Assembly: GCA_030374765.1 (NCBI GenBank)
Contig: JARGXX010000117.1
Coordinates: 1,364,001-1,428,000 of the forward strand
From: Agarophyton chilense
Lineage: Eukaryota; Rhodophyta; Florideophyceae; Gracilariales; Gracilariaceae
DNA: 64,000 bases
Direction of reading: 5' to 3'
Shown here in pieces: positions 42,252 through 52,895 of the stretch. Within the stretch, counting starts at the first letter, position 1, and every line of letters begins with the position of its first letter. The position numbers and the translations under genes are program-made. The notes under the pieces are model-generated. The model was not told where the DNA came from. It saw only the letters and a program-made list of their open reading frames with translations, and did not search any database.

Positions 42252-42402
42252 AACGGCACGCGATTGGTCAAATGTTACACACGTGTCACCCTCAGCACTG
42301 TTCTTCCGCACAGCGGAGTGCCACGGCACGCTATTGGTCAACTGTTACACGTGTGTCGCTGTTGACCAATCCTATGCCATGGCACTCTTTTTCCGCGGCC
42401 AA
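42248..42402 (+). repeat. Two more GTGCCACGGCAC hairpin units
   Basis: Units at 42248-42317 (shortened) and 42318-42402, of the same family as 40148-40413. Confidence 0.75.
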
Positions 42403-42481
42403 GTGGCCCATTCGTATCACACGCAGCGACACACACACACACACACACACACAAACATGTGCTTTAGTAGTTGGAGAAGAA

Positions 42482-43154
42482 GGCCGACAAAGGTGCGCTC
42501 CGACTTCATCGGGGGTCCCGATGAAGTCCCCGCGCACCTCTGTTGGCCGACAGAGTGCACCGTGTACACCTCGGCGTTCCAAAATTATATGTATTATGTG
42601 GACCGACAGAGGTGTGCTGCGACTTCATCGGGGACCGCGATGAAGTCCCCGCGCACCTCTGTCGGCCGACAGAATGCACCGTGTACACCTGGGCGTCATA
42701 AAAATTACAAAATTATATGTATTTTGTCGGCCGACAGAGGTGTGCGGGGACTTCATCGCGGTCCCCGATGAAGTCGCAGCACACCCCTGTCGGTCCACAT
42801 AATACATATAATTTTGGAACGCCGAGGTGTACACGGTGCACTCTGTCGGCCAACAGAGGTGCGCTCTGACTTCATCGGGGGTCCCGATGAAGTCCCCCCG
42901 CACGTCTGTCGGCCGACAAAATACATATAATTTTGTAATTTTTATGACGCCCAGGTGTACACGGTGTATTCTGTCGGCCGACAGAGGTGCGCGGGGACTT
43001 CATCGAGATTCCCGATGAAGTCGGAGCGCACCTCTGTCGGCCGACAGTCGACCAACATCTCAGAAACGCATCATTCGTGATGTTACGGCGTATTTGTCGG
43101 CCGACAGAGGTTCCCTGCGACTTCATCGGTCCACCGATGAAGTCGGAGCACAAG
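42482..43154. repeat. Array of six nested palindromes (GTCGGCCGACAGAGGTGCGC)
   Basis: Six hairpins of about 70 bp lie at 42482-42551, 42601-42670, 42726-42796, 42845-42917, 42973-43045 and 43096-43154. Each has outer arms GTCGGCCGACAGAGGTGCGC / GCGCACCTCTGTCGGCCGAC and inner arms GACTTCATCG / CGATGAAGTC around a 5-7-base loop. The spacers alternate: spacer 3 is the reverse complement of spacer 1, and spacer 4 that of spacer 2, so units 1-2 and 3-4 also form a larger inverted repeat. The sixth unit lacks its right outer arm. A lone spacer copy is at 39947-39998. Confidence 0.9.
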
Positions 43155-43407
43155 CCTAGTAAGCAAAAGGGCCAGCAACGAGGTAGAAGGTACTGACGAC
43201 TGCCTTGGTATGGATCTCCACCTAGAGCGGTCAAAAGTGACGAGTAAACTGCAAATGCAGACTAAACTGCATTAAGTGGTCAAAACACTAAGATTCATGG
43301 AGTTCTTATTTCCAAAATTTTTTTTCAGGTGCCGAACTAGAGCAATCTGCAAAATTCTTAGATTTTTTGGCTTTTTATTTACAAAACTAGCTATCTAGCA
43401 CACTTAT
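43155..43407. other. DT1 right subterminal region
   Basis: No gene. It carries GGTCAAAA motifs (43219, 43278) like the one near the left end (36427), and AAAACTAGC / CTAGCACA motifs close to the right terminus, which are candidate transposase-binding repeats. Confidence 0.6.
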
Positions 43408-43424
43408 CTAGCATTCCGAGAACA
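43408..43424 (-). repeat. DT1 right terminal inverted repeat
   Basis: CTAGCATTCCGAGAACA on the plus strand, the inverse of 36404-36420 with one mismatch. Confidence 0.85.
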
Positions 43425-43427
43425 CAG

Positions 43428-44262
43428 AAGTTTTTGCGGGACAGTATTGAGCTACCCATTCTTTTCTTTCTCGAACGCCCAATGTCCTCCTCGCTCGAGG
43501 TATCATCAGAAGATGAACTTCCATTCTCGGGATCCTCAGTATTTGAACTATCGGAATCCGTACAATCGGAATCATCTCCGTCTCCATAGGTGTCATGTCT
43601 TCTTGAGAGTTTTCTCGATTTAGAGCGCCTTGAAGATAGCTTCTGTGCCTTTTACTTCTTCGAATATTTCTTGCGCGACCGCGCATCAGCAACGATGAGT
43701 CCCACCTCCTGTACTTTCGGGTGCGGAATTTGCAACGGTGCATTTACCACAGTCTCCAATTGCTCTAAGCGAGTGTTTATAAGTGAGAGGAACTCCTAAA
43801 CAGTAACCGGTATAGCTGGTAAGGCCCTTGTGGCATTTCCTTGCTCTTCTAGCAATTGATTTAGATCTTCTCGCATTGTCCGAACAGTTTTGGCCATCCG
43901 ATTCGTTTCTAGATTTCGATTCTCCAGAGAAGTGTGGTCTCTTCTTAACGTCTCTAATGAAGATTTTAACATGTTGAATTGACCTTCCATCTCTTCCAGA
44001 CGGAACTTCTGCGTCGCAGATTCCGCACGGAGTTGCTGTAGTTCAGCTCGCAAGGCTGCACCTTTTGTGATATAACGTTTAGATGAGGTAGTATCCTCTA
44101 GAGCGATCGTCGTCGGAACCTCCGAAGCTGCAACTGCGCTTCCTGTCGATTTAGACTTCTTCTTCGCCTGACGATATAGGCAGTTGCCGGCTTCTGTAGA
44201 GGTGGCTAAGTGGAGTGCCGCGGACTCACTTCTATCCGAATCCGGTCGGCTTCTTGTTGGAA
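43428..44262 (-). pseudogene. E3 gag, N-terminal part
   Basis: In one frame from about 44262: a Ser/Lys-rich start, a coiled coil (RAELQQLRAES, EEMEGQFNMLKSSLETLRRD), then acidic Asp/Ser-rich sequence (DGDDSDCTDSDSSNTEDP) and GRSRKKRMGSS before DT1. Stops are TAG at 43798-43796 and TAA at 43654-43652. E5 gag shows the same plan (coiled coil, then Ser/Asp-rich and basic stretches). No ATG is visible at the start, so the initiator has probably mutated. Confidence 0.8.
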
Positions 44263-44630
44263 TGGCTGCTTATTATCACTGGCAATCCAGATAACAAATG
44301 CGAACGATGCAAACCCAATATCTCAATGAAAAAAATATATTTATTGCGATCGATAAATTCAATGTCGACAACGATAGAAACTTCTAGCTAATAGAACCCA
44401 TAAACAGTGAAGATTCACTCTAATATTCGGGTTGACTGACAAACGTGGCGAGTGGTTAGATCCCGTTCCAAATGTCTTCTGACAATGTAGATTCCGTGAT
44501 GACGGTTCAAGCTTCAGTTCATTGATCCCAGTACAACGCAAAGGATTCCAACGAGGATCATTCGAACGTGCGAAACACGATATTTCCGGTCCAAGCGACC
44601 AATATTCCACACACAGGTGTACTACTTTCA

Positions 44631-44644
44631 AAGTCGGGAGACCA
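44631..44644 (-). promoter_or_regulatory. E3 primer binding site
   Basis: TGGTCTCCCGACTT on the minus strand, 5 bases after the 5' LTR. It is identical to the E5 site and one base off the E4 site. The first 11 bases fit CCA, a discriminator A and a seven-base acceptor strand of a tRNA that starts with C1, as eukaryotic tRNA-Tyr does. Confidence 0.8.
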
Positions 44645-44649
44645 ATTTA

Positions 44650-45423
44650 TGTGGTATTCCACTAAAGACTGTAGAGGTCTCGGTGCAGTGGGTATCCACA
44701 GAAATAACAGCGAAGGGCGGGTGTTGCCTTGCGAGCGATGGTTCTTAGATAAGAATAGAGTGTGTGGAAAGCAGCCAGGTGTGCCTGAACAATGGGGAAA
44801 ATAGGTGGATTCACGAGGCGGATGTCCAAATGCGGCGGTACGTAATGCACACGAGACCGGCTCGACAACCCTTGTGACAACATAAATAACCAGGTAACAG
44901 TAGAGAAAACAACACACACACACACAGAAAGCCGTAGAAAAAGGGCAGTAAACGCGCAACAGTGGAGGGTATCCTCGGAACAAGAGCTATAGCTCAGAAC
45001 GGTTAAGAACTGATATTATAGGTGCCCCTTTGTGGTAAACCACTTTAGGATTTCTAAGACTCACCAAGATGGTGTTCTGGTTCGTTGGTGGTTCTTGGTT
45101 GGCCTTCGCCGTCCTCACCTGGGCCTTGCGCCCTTTAATGTGCCAAGGGGCAAAGAAAGTACTGCACAGTAAGGCACACACGTGGCGTGCCACTACATAA
45201 TTATCTAAATAATACCGAATAAAATATTTGGTGATGGCACCTTACCGTGTACACTAAATACAGTACTTCCTTATTAAATTTCTCCTGTCCCAATCTTTCC
45301 ATGAAGTAATTCTTCTCATAACTTCTCGTAGTCGAGTATAGCCCAAGCAATAGCTTATGAATGCCGTATCGCGACTTCGTAGTAGTTCGATCGGTCGAAC
45401 TCAGGTGCATCCGGAATGCTATA
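44650..45423 (-). repeat. E3 5' LTR
   Basis: 774 bp, the same length as 26353-27126. The terminal CA has become TA at 45422-45423. Most differences between the two LTRs are transitions. Confidence 0.93.
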
Positions 45424-45512
45424 GTCAACATGAGTCTAACGCAGTTTCATGGGTGGCTTCTCATGTAGTTTGCCAATTGGACGCTCTAAGAAACTGTGAA
45501 CTACAAGGTCCG
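45424..45512. other. 89 bp between E3 and E4
   Basis: Sequence between the E3 right end and the E4 left LTR, so likely the continuation of the DNA left of 26353. It is too short to show a gene. It contains AACGCAG and CATGTAG, which could serve as splice acceptors. Confidence 0.5.
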
Positions 45513-45966
45513 TGTGAAGGAGCAACGATTAAAGTTGAGTACTGGAAGCCGTCAGGGTCTGATGGACCTCACAGACGCCAAGTGGACTGACCGACCTCCG
45601 CTGGACACATTTACAAAATTATTTTATTTTATTTTATTATTTAGTGTGATGGAATAGCTTTACGGAGCCAGGGAGATCCCAGCACCTCGCCATTGATATT
45701 TACTTGGCTCAAGTGACGCGCCTCCCTTAGAATCAGCGAGGCATCGTTAGGATACTAAATTACCCCGTTTGGTACATTAGTTCCACCAGTTGGTCTTCAA
45801 GCAATCGTTTCCGTAGCTCCGACCTGTAGAACTACGCAGTAAACGCCCTCCCATTGCACCAAGTACTTTGGGAGTGCCGCCGTCAAGGATACGGACCTTA
45901 GGACCCGCCCTACCACGGTACCCCAGGTTGAGACCAGTACGCTGATCTACCAGTCATTGCGTTACA
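45513..45966 (+). repeat. E4 5' LTR
   Basis: TGTGAAGGAGCAACG...GCGTTACA, 454 bp, much shorter than the other LTRs. It contains an A/T run (TTATTTTATTTTATT) at about 45620. The 3' copy at 55338 starts TGTGAAGGAGCGATG and is well diverged from it. Confidence 0.85.
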
Positions 45967-45969
45967 TGT

Positions 45970-45983
45970 TGGTCTCTCGACTT
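45970..45983 (+). promoter_or_regulatory. E4 primer binding site
   Basis: TGGTCTCTCGACTT, three bases after the LTR. It fits the tRNA-Tyr-like primer proposed for E3 and E5, with a T for C at one position. Confidence 0.8.
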
Positions 45984-46091
45984 AGAATCCCTTAAGAATG
46001 ATTGAGCTGACCACTTCAGAAAAGAATTATACGGATTCTATCCTTTGGTTTAATTCCTCAACGGACCAGAAGTACTGAAGCAACAGCCATT

Positions 46092-48303
46092 ATGGATACT
46101 GGAAACAAACCCAACCAACCAGACCATAGGACTCCTACAGAAAGACAAAGTGCGACTACCACGCCGGCGATTTCGCCTGACCCTCCGGTGGATACCACTA
46201 GCGACCTCAGGAGCACGTGGAGCTAGCCGCAAGAAGTACTGACCTCTCTGGATAACACTGAAAGGATTCGCCGAGAACCCACGGCGGCAGCGCGTTTACT
46301 TGAACGCCTCACCAGGGCCACCTCTACGCCATGGACACCTCAGGGAGAAACCCACCAGAACGAAGGAATTAGAGAAAACATGCCCGCAGGACTTGCCGAC
46401 CTTCTCTGGTCCCGTCTCCGTGAGCTCTGCTCAGCCCATGTGGATTCCGTTATGGACGTGCGACCCGCTACGGCGATCGCTGAACATACGGATTACCTTA
46501 TCATGCGATTCGTCCCTAAGGTAATGGAATCTGAATTATTCATAGACTCCCTCCTACAGGCCGTTTAAAGAGCTGTCACGCGCTAGGCAGGAAATTTGGT
46601 CCCTAGAACCACTCCACCACATATTAACCATCCGGTCTTCATATGGCAACCACCTACCGAAACCCTAGGAGCTGTGGGATTATCCGCCCCTCGCCGGGAA
46701 TACCATCAGGAAAACCCCATGGTGGGACAATCTTGGAGCAGAAGAGAAGCTTTGCGTCTAAATGAGAGACAGGTTACCATCAGAAAAATCAAAGGGTGGG
46801 ACAAGCCAAGAGCAGAAGAGAAGCTCCCCGTCTAGAAGAGAGACCGCTTGCCCCACCCGACGGATTATATGAGCTACAGCGATCTCAGGGCTCCATCGGA
46901 TCTGATAGAGAGATCGACCCTTTAGGTCCCTATTGCGCTGGAAAGAAAAGAAGCAACCACAAAAGAAAGAAGAAAAGAAGGAGTGAAAGAAGAGACCATT
47001 TGGACACGAGTGATTCCAAATCGGCCTCGACCGAAACGACCGATTCGGAAGTGGATGAGGCTGCCGTTCGAGGCCGCCGACCACTGACAACAACCAACGA
47101 ACTTTCCTTAAGGTTGTAGACTACCGGAATTACCGGCTAGCCGACAGGTCCGCGAAATATTCGGGTTCCGTGGCTCGCAGAGTCGCCAAATGGGCCAAAC
47201 GGATGCAACTAACTCTTACGGACAAGTTCTCGGGTTCCGATCCCATTGCTGTGCTTAGGTTTCTCAGTTTGTTCCGTACGGCCTGCGATCAGAACGGTAT
47301 CCACGAGGGCGCTGATGTGTACCTTTTCCAATTCTTCCTTACAGGACAGGCGCGTGACCGAGTGGTGTCCAAGATATCTGGCACAACTGACCTCGTTGAT
47401 GCTCAAGACTTTGAGCTCCTCAGGTCATACACTCAGGATGTTCATTACCTCTTGGAAACTTACGCCACGGATGACGTTCTAATGGATGCCCACCAGGAAG
47501 TCATCTCCTTTAGGCAGAGCTCTAACATGACCGAAACGGCTTTCGCAGACGACCTATGGAAGAAGGCTTACTGAGGTGAAAACGTGATCTCCGAAGGACG
47601 GCTTAAACGTCACTTCATCCCGGGATTGCCCCCTGCCATTCGGACACATGTGCGCAATTACCACACGGAAAACCCGCAACACTCCTTCCAAAGGCTCGTT
47701 AACTATGCCGAGGGTTATGGAAAACCCTACAGGACCTCCAGGCGCAACGCAGATATATCCAGAGAACACGCAACTCAATTGCGTAAACCCAACCAATCCC
47801 ATTTGGTTAGCTCCACGGAGTTGGACATGGATGCTCCACTCATTCATGCGGATTCGGCAGATGTCCTCGCGGTCAATTTCAGTGCTTTTCCGTCCGGGCC
47901 TTCATCATATACCTCTCAGGGAACTACCGCGACAACTGGACCACCCACACTCAATTATTCTCCCTTTCCGCCCCGAAAGCATGTTTTCGTTCGCTCCCCA
48001 AAGGCTTGCTTCCTCTGCCTTTCAGTGACCCAACCTTGTGACTGTACGAGGTATCTGCCTGAGAACGCACGTAAGAACCTCCTAGCCCTAAGGGAAGAGA
48101 ATTACCGGGTGCGGAGATCCGAAGGAATGTATAACAGGGCACACCAACGAACTACAGGGACCCCTGGAACCTCACGCTATGCCACGCCTCCGAATACTGC
48201 GATCAAAGCCCCACAGATCCACGCCATTGTAGATCCTACGGACGACCACGTGGAAGAACCCTATTCTCAGGAAGAAACGGAAACCCCATCGGAAAACTCT
48301 TAG
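46092..48303 (+). pseudogene. E4 gag, decayed
   Basis: The first ATG that fits is 46092 (MDTGNKPNQPDHRTPTERQ). The N-terminal half is fragmented. From about 47150 a clear capsid-like frame runs (LTLTDKFSGSDPIAVLRFL, VHYLLETYATDDVL), with one TGA at 47572-47574, to a TAG at 48301. The zinc knuckle region reads CFLCLSVTQPCDC, which keeps CX2C but lacks the usual His spacing, so RNA binding may differ or be lost. Confidence 0.75.
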
Positions 48304-48353
48304 AGGGACGACTCGAGGCAAATCACCCCTCTTTAAGCCCCTGCCTCTATCAA

Positions 48354-51300
48354 TTGGACGGTCATGATCCAAAGAGCTCCTCACCCCCCAATACGAACCA
48401 CCCACAACGAACCACTCAGGATGAACCACAATTAGAACACACTAACGACCCCGTCTGTATCCTTAGGAAAAAGAACTATAAAGGTCGAGTAACCGTAGTA
48501 CTTCGCTCCAACAACTCTCGAGTGGCCACAGCTGTATTGGACACAGGCGCTGGTCCCAACTTTGTCCATCCTAAGCTGCTCCCACTGGGGTGGCAAGATT
48601 TCGTTCAGGCAAGGAAGACCCCAAGGATTACCGATGCATCACGTAGACCAGTCGACATTAAAGGAATAGTACCACTTTACATTCAATTAGGACAATTCAA
48701 ATTCCACGTGTGGTTCCTTGTATGTCCTAACTTGAGCAATGAGGCAATCCTAGGGACCTTCTTTATCGATCGATACATTAAGGCTATTTATCTAGACCTT
48801 AAGAAAGTCGCAATCCACCGCGCACCTTCCATCTCCAAAGCTGGCTCCGCCCCAGGGCCAGAAGCTAACCGCAAACGGGCGGTTGTCTCCGAAAACACGA
48901 AGTCCCATAAGGTTCGCTTGTCGCAGGCCACAACGATACCTCCGATGACCCAAGTCCCCGTATCGGTCCATTCCCAGTCCTCAGGTCTCGTAACGATTCA
49001 GAACCACCCGAAAACAGTTCTGAAGCAATTTACCTTTATGGCCATTGGACTAATACATCCACCCCAACAGGTCCTTCTTGGTCACAATCAGCAACTTCCG
49101 AGATAATCCCGTGCGGTTACCTAAAGGTATAGTGATTGGCATCACTCTACCTGCGCCTGTGGCCATTATGAAGGCCCAAATGGATAACCTTTCAACGCGA
49201 ACTACGAACAAGGACATCGACTCTTGGGAGGGGACGGTCGCCATCGGCGCAGAATTCGAATCCTATAGGCCCCAGGTACTTGATCTCCTAAGGGAATACC
49301 AGGCCATGTGTTCAGGTAGATTGGGCACAATCAGAGCCACTACACACCGCATTGACCTTCAGGATGATACCAGACCACAGTTCCAGCACCCATACCGCAC
49401 CTGCCTTAGAGGTAGGGAAAATGTCGCCGACCAGATGGACAAGATGCGCAAAGCTCAAGTCATAGAGCCGGCGCCTCCGAACCAATCCGAATGGGCAAGT
49501 CCCCTTGTCATCGAGACGAAGAAAGATGGCTCCGTCTGGTTCAGTTTCGACTACAGGAAGCTGAACGCAGTAACCAAGAGGGACGCATACCTGATACCCC
49601 GCATGGACGACTTTCTGGATTCCTTAGGCGAAGCTGTCATATTTACCACACTGGATGATAGCTCGGGATATTGTCAAATCCCTTTGGCCGAAGACGCGAG
49701 AGCGCTGACAACCTTTACCACCCATGAAGGTTTGTTCAGATTTACTCGCATGCCCTTTGGTTTGAAGAATGCACGAGCCATGTTCCAACGGGTAATGGAT
49801 ATTATACTGTCCAGAATCAAATGGAAGATCACCCTGGTCTATTTGGATGACGTTATAATCTTCTCACGGACCGTAAAGAAACACTTTAGCCACGTGAAGA
49901 AGGTGCTAACAATCCTACAGGACGCGGGAGTAACACTGAAAGTCCGCAAATGCGCTTTCTTCCAGGCCTCAGTAAACTATCTCGGTCACGTCGTCCTCCC
50001 AGGAAAGCTAAAGCTGGCCACACGGACCACAAATGCGATTCGCCAGGCTAAGCCTCCTAGGACCCACACGGAACTACGATCCTTCGTGGGCTTGTACAAC
50101 GTTTACCGTCGGTTCGTCCAAGGGATTGCCAAGATCTCGGCCCCCTGTCATGGCGATGCTGAAGGAGGGAACACCTTCGGAGATCGAAGCCCTTACGGAC
50201 GACCAGTACGAGGCATTTCAGACCCTAAAAGACAAATTGCTGAACCCACTCATATTGGCCTTACCAAAGCCCAATAGGCCTTTCGTCCTGGACACAGATG
50301 TCTCTGATTTCGAAGTGGGTTGTGCACTGCTACAGGAACAGGATTCACCGAAGTACTATCGACCTATTGACTACTGGAGCAGAACGCTCACCAGCGCGGA
50401 GCCAAACTACAGTACGACAGAAAAGGAATATCTATCCATCGTATGGTCTGTATTGACACTCCCTCCGTACCTCGAGGGAACCAGGGTTATTATTAGGACA
50501 GAACATGATTCACTCCGCTGGTTACTCAATATCACCGATGCATCGAGTCACCTCGCTAGGTGGCGCCTCAGGCTGTCAGAATATGACTACGAGATAAGCT
50601 TTAGGCCAGTCATCAAGCACCTGGCCACAGATTCCTTCTCGCGAATCATTACCGACGGAACTGATGACATACCATTGGACGACCTAATTCTCACCCCCTT
50701 TCCAGATGATGGACCTCAGGATTATAGGGAAACAGATGACCTTATGGGTAAGGGGCAATCGAAGGATCCTGAGGTAAAGGAGAACGAAGTACACCTATTA
50801 GACTAGGAGACAGTACCGCCCAATTCGGCACCACATCAGGTTAATGCGATAGCCCTGGAGGAAAAAGTGCTCCTCCCCATAACTATTGAGGAACTTCTAC
50901 AGGCGCAGGTCGAAGATGGGTACTGCAAGGAAGCAGCCCAATCGGTAGGAACCCCAGGATGCCTGTTCGACTATGACCGATTTGGACTACTATGTCGCCG
51001 CCCACCGCTGGATGGCGCACTCCAATGGGTAATACCAACTTCGCTAAGGGCACGATTCCTGTACCTCGCCCATTTCCCCCGCTTGGCTGGTCACCCTGGA
51101 GACCGAAGAATGTACCAGACCCTAAGGAAGTTCTTCTACTGGCTACTTATGGCGCAGGACCTATGGCAAACCGCACGGAACTGTGCATCGTGCTCGCAGA
51201 TGTGAGGGTCTCGCGCCAACCATTAGGCCAAATTGAAGCTCTTCCCCGCCGCAGGTCCAATGGAATTTGTCGCGATGGATATACTTGGGCCTTTGCCTAA

Positions 51301-52537
51301 GTCGTCCCATGGAAAACGGGTTGTTTTTGTTATAACCGATAGGTTTACCAAACGTACCCGAGCCATACCCCTAGGGAAGACAACGGCCACGGATGTCGCC
51401 ACGGCCTTCTTGTCCCACTGGTTATATCCATATGGCATGCCACTCTACCTCCTTACGGATAATCGCAGCCAGCTTGTATCCAAATTCTTCTCACATGTTT
51501 GTGTTACCATACGAATCAAACATGTGACCACTACGGCGTACCAACCGCAGTCAAATGGCCAAGCCGAACGCTTCAACTGCACCCTTCTGAATTGATTGGC
51601 ACACTACGTATCGGAGCACCAATTGGACTGGGGCGACTATGTTGAGCCACTGTTTTATGCCTACAACACGCAGGTGCACGCTTCCACGGGGACAACACCG
51701 TTCGACTTAACGCTAACGAGAGCGCCGCCACCGATAGCTGTTGACTTTCAGGAGTCTATCATATCCCAGGACATAACCGAAGGAATGACTCTTACCCAGG
51801 CGAAGCACTACTCGCGCCGACGCATAGACCGCATTATCCAATCGGCTGAAACTGTACTATCCAAATCCCAACGGCGCTACAAGATTAATTTCGACAAAGC
51901 CGTTTGAAACACACCAACCTTTGGGAAAGGAGACCTGGTCTACCTAGACCCGCCACCGAAGGATAGTGAGGAACTCGAGGACACTCCACGGAAGCTCTTA
52001 CCCCGCTGTACGAAACCATGCAAAGTCCTAAAGGCCAATTACCACACTATCACGTTGCTAATCGACGGCCTACAGGACACCGTGTCTATTGACCGCGTGA
52101 CAGGAGCTCCCTGTTCCTCCGGACCACCAAAGTCCCAGCCCCCTAACCCAACGGAAGCACAACCACCTCAGGTCGACGCTCAAGTCTCCACACCCCCTAA
52201 AGCAGCTCCCGCGGACTCCACTAGCCCCACGGACCCGATGGTCAACCTCAACTACTATGACCCATCTCTCCCAACCGACTCCGATTGATTCGCCCCTCTG
52301 GACCACAATCTCCTTCGGGAGAATGAACACCAACCGGAATATGTGATTGAGCGCATCATCTCTGCCGGTCGGGGAGAAGATGGAACTATGCGCTTTCGCG
52401 TCCTTTGGTTTGGCTACACACCTGAGGACGACACTTGGCAAGAGCCTCAAACCATTCTTGCTAATTTTATCGCCCGGTTTGGCGCAGAATCAGCCACACG
52501 GAGCGTGGCATTCAAGAGGGGGCAACCATTGGTCTAA
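48354..52537 (+). pseudogene. E4 pol: protease, RT, RNase H, integrase, chromodomain
   Basis: Protease (LDTGAGPNF, about 48537) is in frame 3. RT (FDYRKLNAVTKRDAYLIPR, YLDDVIIF at about 49840) is in frame 1. RNase H (DTDVSDFEVGCAL), integrase (HFPRLAGHPG...CASC, MDILGPLP, NGQAERFNCTLL) and chromodomain (YVIERIISAGRGED, VLWFGYTPEDDTWQEP, 52340-52490) are in frame 2. There are therefore frameshifts near 49080 and 50150, plus stops including TAG 50804, TGA 51593, TGA 51905 and TGA 52286. The chromodomain has an extra residue within the TWEP motif (TWQEP). It is inactive. Confidence 0.9.
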
Positions 52538-52895
52538 ATAATCCTAAAACGCCTCCAAAACCACCTCCCTACACGACTGTTCTCTGAAGCAAGACGGTTC
52601 GTCGTAGCTCCGGTATTAGGGAACAAGGTCAGTCGTTCGGAGACACCTGAGAGAGACCCGATACGGTCTTAAGATTGGAAGCTGTCCCGGAGCACGCACT
52701 TTGAGACACAAGAACGACCTTGGGAGAGGGCAAGCATTAATTTATTTGACAACTAACAGAGGTAGAAAAGCCCTCACCATGACCTCAAGGTTCGCGGAAG
52801 GGCTCGGAACACCAACAAGACTCACTGGGTGGCGCAGGAGTAACTCCGTCGTTCTCAGTGGAACCTGCAGCAGCAAAACCGGGACCAAGGTCACC
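52538..52895. other. Gap between E4 pol and aORF
   Basis: 358 bp without a gene. It is only weakly purine-rich, unlike the matching gap in E1, E2 and E3. Confidence 0.6.

Larger units (their letters stand above)
36404..43424 (+). mobile_element. DNA transposon DT1, CMC/Plavaka-like, inserted in E3 gag
   Basis: A 7,021-bp unit bounded by 17-bp terminal inverted repeats (TGTTCTCGRAATGCTAG) and a 3-bp target duplication CAG at 36401-36403 and 43425-43427. The two halves of E3 gag resume on either side, which confirms the boundaries. CACTA/CMC elements are known to make 2-4-bp duplications. It holds a broken transposase gene, a possible second gene on the other strand, and over 3 kb of structured repeats. 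Confidence 0.88.
26353..45423 (-). mobile_element. Ty3/gypsy chromodomain element E3 with nested insertions
   Basis: Two 774-bp LTRs of roughly 95 percent identity (by eye) delimit the element. Flanks are TTCAA (26348-26352) and GTCAA (45424-45428), a 4/5 target-duplication match. On the minus strand the order is LTR, primer binding site, gag, pol, chromodomain, then the plus-strand aORF, polypurine tract and LTR. Two later insertions split it: DT1 in gag (36404-43424) and a solo LTR in the aORF (27590-28455). Without these the element would be about 11.2 kb. Confidence 0.93.

Noticed and set aside
42007..42771. 254-codon plus-strand frame with repeated motifs
   Set aside because: It runs through a 38-bp minisatellite and hairpin array; the peptide repeats merely mirror the DNA repeat.
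42482..43154. CRISPR-like array
   Set aside because: Units are palindromic with inverted alternating spacers, in a eukaryotic transposon, with no cas genes; not a CRISPR array.
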